Assembly (NCBI GenBank): GCA_963843645.1
Contig: CAWJLE010000007.1
Span: 1 to 64,000, forward strand
Direction: 5' to 3'
Length of the DNA: 64,000 bases
Origin: CAWJLE01 sp963843645
Lineage (GTDB): Bacteria; Chloroflexota; Anaerolineae; DAOTYC01
Part shown: positions 60,739 to 64,000 of the stretch, piece after piece
Layout of the letters: the number at the start of each line of letters is the position of its first letter
Position numbering within the stretch: position 1 is the stretch's first letter
Made by a program: the position numbers and the translations under genes
The notes under the pieces: generated by a model
Databases searched by the model: none
The model's input: the letters and a program-made list of their open reading frames with translations, nothing else
Told to the model about the DNA's origin: nothing

Positions 60739-60761
60739 CGAGGCCAAAGGAGAGGATATTG

Positions 60762-61745
60762 ATGACGAGGCGAACGATCGTGGCGTTCGGGTTGGCGTGC
60801 GTGCTGGCAGCGGGCCTCGCGGGGGTCATGAGCGCGTCGCCGCCTGTGCCCGCGAGCCAGGCGACTCCGGCGGCTCGCCCGAGCATCGCACGTGGCAAGA
60901 TCGCGTTCTCGCTCTACAACCTGGGCCGCAAGGCGTACGAAGTCCAGATCGTCACCGCGGACGGCGGAGACCGCTGGATCGTGACCGACGAGGAGTCGGT
61001 GAGCGAGCCGCGCCTGTCACCGGATGGGCAGCGGGTGGCGGTTCGGGGCTGGAGTCAGCACCGGGGCATCGAGAGCTTCGACCTGCACGGCAAGAACCGG
61101 GCGGACATCAGCGGGCACCTGGAGGACTCGCGCGTGGATTGGGGAGTCGATGGGTCCTTCGTGTACGGCTCGCAGAAGGAAGAGGACCGGCTGTGGCGCC
61201 TGTACGTGAACCAGGAGGAAGACGGCCTGAATTGGGACGGCCGCGCCCTCATTGGTGAGAGCCCATCCTGGTCGCCGCGGGCGGATTTCATCGCGTACCG
61301 CGGCTGCGATTTCGATCTCAACAACTGCGGGCTGCGTACCGTGGCGCGGGGCGGCGGCCGGCCCCAGATCCTGACCGTCGAGTCGACCGACGTTTCGCCG
61401 GCCTGGTCCCCCGACGGGCGGAGCATCGCGTTCATGTCCCAACGCAGCGGCAATTGGGATCTCTACACGCTGGCGGTGGAATCGGACGGGCGGCTCGCGG
61501 CGAACGCGCAGCCGGTGCGCGTGACCCAGGACGCGAGCAACGAGGGGCTGCCGGCCTGGTCGCCGTGGGGCGACGCGCTGGCCTTCGTGTCGGATCGGAG
61601 CGGCGCCTGGGCGGTCTACATCATGCGACCGGACGGCAGCGATCTGCACAAGGTCGCGGACATCGGCGGCACCTACGATCCGCCCCTGTGGACGCCGGAG
61701 GGCGGACGCGGGCTGACGAACGAACAGATCAGCTGGTCGAAGTGA
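60762..61745 (+). CDS. Secreted PD40/TolB-like beta-propeller protein
   Basis: Intact, 327 residues. Signal peptide MTRRTIVAFGLACVLAAGLAGV. Propeller blades with SEPRLSPDGQRVAV, SPSWSPRADFIAYRG, SPAWSPDGRSIAFMSQRSG-NWDLY and LPAWSPWGDALAFVSDRSG. It is similar in style to the propeller of the lipoprotein at 43524. It is probably an exported binding protein; no partner is visible. AAAGGAGAGG supports the ATG at 60762. Confidence 0.82.
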   Translation: MTRRTIVAFGLACVLAAGLAGVMSASPPVPASQATPAARPSIARGKIAFSLYNLGRKAYEVQIVTADGGDRWIVTDEESVSEPRLSPDGQRVAVRGWSQHRGIESFDLHGKNRADISGHLEDSRVDWGVDGSFVYGSQKEEDRLWRLYVNQEEDGLNWDGRALIGESPSWSPRADFIAYRGCDFDLNNCGLRTVARGGGRPQILTVESTDVSPAWSPDGRSIAFMSQRSGNWDLYTLAVESDGRLAANAQPVRVTQDASNEGLPAWSPWGDALAFVSDRSGAWAVYIMRPDGSDLHKVADIGGTYDPPLWTPEGGRGLTNEQISWSK

Positions 61746-61850
61746 ATGGGGTCCGTCGCCCCAAAACGAAGGGGACTCTCATCACGGCTTGCCCGGCGCA
61801 AATCAGACTCCCGCCAAGGCAGCGTCGATAGTTAAATCGCCAGTGGTTCG

Positions 61851-61885
61851 TGAGGCGTTGCTCCACGGCGCGGAGCAACGCCTCA
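61851..61885. terminator. Bidirectional terminator
   Basis: 14-bp perfect stem TGAGGCGTTGCTCC (61851-61864) / GGAGCAACGCCTCA (61872-61885) between convergent genes. Confidence 0.6.
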
Positions 61886-61901
61886 TGTGCGCGATCCGCG
61901 G

Positions 61902-62396
61902 CTACATGCGTTTCAGGGCGCCGGCGATCGACTTCAGCGAAGGCGTCTTTTCCTTGCGGAGCGCCGCGCTGGTGATCATCTGCATCCGCACGAACCAGAA
62001 GCCGAGGAACGCTGCGGCGGCCACACCGGCCATGGCGATCTGCGTGGCGTCGACCACGGGCTCCACAGTCACACCTTCCGGCGAGACGATGACCGCGGCG
62101 ACCGGCCGCGCCCGGCTGAAGCCGCCGCCGCCCGCGCCCTCGCCGCTGCCCGAGGCCTTGCCCTCTTCGACCTCGACGCCACGCTCGGGCTCCTGTTTCC
62201 CTTCGCCGCCCCCGCCTCCGGCCCCGAAACCGGCGACCACTTCCGCGACCGGAATGATCGTCCTGTCGTCGATCTTCACCGGGGTGCCGAAGCAGATGGC
62301 CGCGCTGGCGGCGGCGCTGAAGCGTTCCATCATCTGTGCGACGGTTTCCAGGCCGGTTCGCCGGCTGCTCGTCCTAGGCTCTTCATTAATATCCAT
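61902..62396 (-). CDS. GerW/YtfJ-family sporulation-like protein
   Basis: Intact, 164 residues. Family pattern: CFGTPVKIDDRTIIPVAEVVAGFGAGGGGG, then PVAAVIVSPEGVTVEPV, with a C-terminal membrane helix (IAMAGVAAAAFLGFWFV). YtfJ/GerW acts in spore germination in Bacillus; here, in a probable non-spore-former, the role is unknown. It is 77 bp after the small membrane protein gene. Confidence 0.85.
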   Translation of the reverse strand: MDINEEPRTSSRRTGLETVAQMMERFSAAASAAICFGTPVKIDDRTIIPVAEVVAGFGAGGGGGEGKQEPERGVEVEEGKASGSGEGAGGGGFSRARPVAAVIVSPEGVTVEPVVDATQIAMAGVAAAAFLGFWFVRMQMITSAALRKEKTPSLKSIAGALKRM

Positions 62397-62473
62397 GAAT
62401 CGTTGCCCTCCATTTGGTCACTCAGGTGACTCGTTGACGCTTTACCGTTCGGCTGACGCAAGACCCGATGAGG

Positions 62474-62797
62474 CTATGCGCGCCGGCGGAAGAACGGGGC
62501 CAACAGCGCGCGCAGGACGAGCGCCGACATCAGGATGGCGACGATCATCTGCGGCGTCACGTCATGAATCGGGTGGTTGCGGTAGATGCCCTCGCCGATT
62601 TCCTCGACCATGGCCACGGGGCGGTTCCAGACCAGGGCCGAACCGCCCTGCCCGCCGGTCCACCCGATGCGCACCGTCCGGGTGACCGGGCGCAGGCGCC
62701 GCCCATCGACCTCGATGGGCTCGCCGCGGACCCGTTCCACGTGGACGTATTGGCGGATCAGTGCAAGCGCACGCACCAGCAGTTCGCGCAGGCTCAT
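62474..62797 (-). CDS. Small membrane protein (unknown)
   Basis: Intact, 107 residues. A hydrophilic N-terminal part with a predicted beta region (VERVRGEPIEVDGRRLRPV, TVRIGWTGGQGGSALVWNRPVAM) is followed by one C-terminal helix (MIVAILMSALVLRALLAPFF). Its ATG overlaps the stop of the bactofilin-like gene (ATGA), so it is in the same operon. Both it and the GerW-like protein carry a C-terminal anchor. Confidence 0.75.
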   Translation of the reverse strand: MSLRELLVRALALIRQYVHVERVRGEPIEVDGRRLRPVTRTVRIGWTGGQGGSALVWNRPVAMVEEIGEGIYRNHPIHDVTPQMIVAILMSALVLRALLAPFFRRRA

Positions 62798-64000
62798 TCG
62801 CTCTCCCCTTCCGACCGCGGCCGGCGGCGACGCCGGGGTCGAGGTTGATCCCCGTTCGTCGATTCCGGCGGGTCATCCTGTCCCGTCTCTGGTTCTTCGC
62901 CGGATGCGATGCCCTCATCCTCCGGCGGCGCAGGCGCGGCTTCCTCGGCGGAAGGGGCCGGCTCTTCTTCGATGCTTGGCGCCGCGAACGGCTCTTCACT
63001 GACCGGAGGCTTGGCCGGCTCCGCAGCGACGACTTCGCCGGCAGGTTCTTCGGCCGGCGCCTCGGAGATGACCTCGACGGGCGGCTCGGCAACGACTTCC
63101 ACGGGCGGCGCGACGACGACCGGCTCCACCGACGGTGCCTCAGCCGGCGCCTCGGTGACCAAAGGCTCGGCGACCGGTGAGGCCGTGACGTCGGTCACCG
63201 CCCGCGCGTCGGCGTCCGCCGCCGTGTGGCTGGCGGGCGGCGGCGTCGGGGCCGGGTAGCCCCGTCCGGTGGGGGACGGCCCCCGTCCGGTGGGGGACGG
63301 CCCGCCGCCGGGAACCGCAGCTACAACAGGAGCCGGCGGCCACCATTGATCGCGGAGCCACAGCCACAGCGCGCCCAGGCCGAACAGCGTGGCGGCCAGG
63401 CCGGCCAGCCAGCCCAGGATGGGAATGGCCGCGACGATGGTGTACAGCACGATGCCGATGAGCATCGGCCAGAAGGCGCTGTCGATGGACTTGGAGCGCG
63501 CCTGCTCCAGCAGCAGCGTTCCCACGAGGAACGCGATGATGATCTTGGCGACGTAGGACGTGATCACGGCGAAGAACAGGCCCCACAGGCCTTCCAGGAT
63601 CAGGCCCGCGCCGATGAACACGGTCTGCAGCCCGCCCAGGGTGATGATCCCCAGCAGCAGCCCGAAGCCGATGATCAGCGCGAAGATGATGGGCAGGGTG
63701 ACGAAGAAGGCGACCTCCCCCGCGCACCCCCAGCCCAGGCTGGGCCATGGCCTGGCGCGCAATCGCGCGGCGGCCTCCGGGACCACGCGCGGCAGCAGCC
63801 AGATGAGCAGCAAGCCGACGATGATCAGCGTGATGAACCGGCGGAGCTGGGCGATGATCCAGAACAGCAGGCGCAAGCCGAAGGCGCGCTCGGGCGGCCG
63901 CTCGCGCTCGCGCGGCTGGGCCTGCGGCGGCGTCTCGCGGACGACCTGGCCGACCTTGGCGCCGGGTGCGATGATGGCCTCGCCACGACTCACGTACTTG
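62794..64000 (-). CDS. Bactofilin-type polymer-forming protein with membrane region, partial
   Basis: The gene runs off the window end, so only its C-terminal part (about 400 residues) is seen. The first visible codons (YVSRGEAIIAPGAKVGQVV) look like the last turns of a bactofilin right-handed beta-helix. About five hydrophobic segments follow (LITLIIVGLLLIWLLP, IFALIIGFGLLLGIITL and others). The end is a long Ala/Pro/Glu tail and a basic RPRRRRRPRSEG. A 15-bp duplication encodes PSPTGRG twice. Bactofilin assignment is inferred from a short piece. Confidence 0.55.
   Translation of the reverse strand, partial: KYVSRGEAIIAPGAKVGQVVRETPPQAQPRERERPPERAFGLRLLFWIIAQLRRFITLIIVGLLLIWLLPRVVPEAAARLRARPWPSLGWGCAGEVAFFVTLPIIFALIIGFGLLLGIITLGGLQTVFIGAGLILEGLWGLFFAVITSYVAKIIIAFLVGTLLLEQARSKSIDSAFWPMLIGIVLYTIVAAIPILGWLAGLAATLFGLGALWLWLRDQWWPPAPVVAAVPGGGPSPTGRGPSPTGRGYPAPTPPPASHTAADADARAVTDVTASPVAEPLVTEAPAEAPSVEPVVVAPPVEVVAEPPVEVISEAPAEEPAGEVVAAEPAKPPVSEEPFAAPSIEEEPAPSAEEAAPAPPEDEGIASGEEPETGQDDPPESTNGDQPRPRRRRRPRSEGESE

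Overview
The window looks like a GC-rich (well above 60% by eye) bacterial chromosome segment, most likely from the phylum Chloroflexota (Anaerolineae-like). This is inferred from several features: Thr/Pro-rich stalks between a membrane anchor and an outer domain, many long intergenic palindromes, a baseplate-J-like membrane protein beside an FtsA/PilM-like ATPase, a Fe-S-fused geranylgeranyl reductase, a 6-phosphofructokinase with pyrophosphate-type residues, and a partial bactofilin. No 16S gene or ribosomal protein is present to confirm it. Many genes carry single-base insertions or deletions that split an otherwise well conserved reading frame (over 25 sites), while others (pfk, deoB, alaS, sppA) are clean. 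The density suggests uncorrected sequencing error more than decay, so split genes are annotated as single units.

Layout. 1-3143: M20 peptidase, monooxygenase-like protein and iron alcohol dehydrogenase. 3207-9793: OmpR/histidine-kinase pair, then an ABC ATPase and FtsX permease behind a promoter with GTCAC direct repeats, ending in a BMP-lipoprotein remnant; a VOC gene lies between. 10139-17141: aldo/keto reductase, three tandem small secreted paralogs, an SDR, MsrP-like sulfoxide reductase, and an ECF sigma/anti-sigma pair. 17554: tRNA-Leu(CAA). 17927-23300: four single-pass membrane proteins, the last with four cyclic-nucleotide-binding domains inside and a beta domain outside. 23376-25482: fructose-bisphosphate aldolase and phosphofructokinase. 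25794-33693: Cys-rich small proteins, a B12-dependent mutase with its GlmL-type partner, phosphopentomutase and a YihY protein.

33911-43159 is one long minus-strand cluster: polyamine-type ABC importer, Gfo/Idh/MocA and zinc dehydrogenases, DegT aminotransferase and a ROK repressor with a clear operator. It is probably a regulated uptake and catabolic unit for a cyclitol, sugar or amino-sugar. 43524-50315: lipoprotein with Ig-like and propeller domains, AlkZ-like protein, cold-shock protein with a long leader, sppA, tyrS. 50316-60475: alaS, ftsA/pilM-like, baseplate-J-like, ruvX, mltG, acpP, a Fe-S flavoprotein and miaA. 60762-64000: PD40 protein, GerW-like protein, a small membrane protein and a partial bactofilin-type protein.

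The intergenic space is filled with at least four families of long inverted repeats plus tandem arrays. One palindrome sits in frame inside the glmL-like gene.
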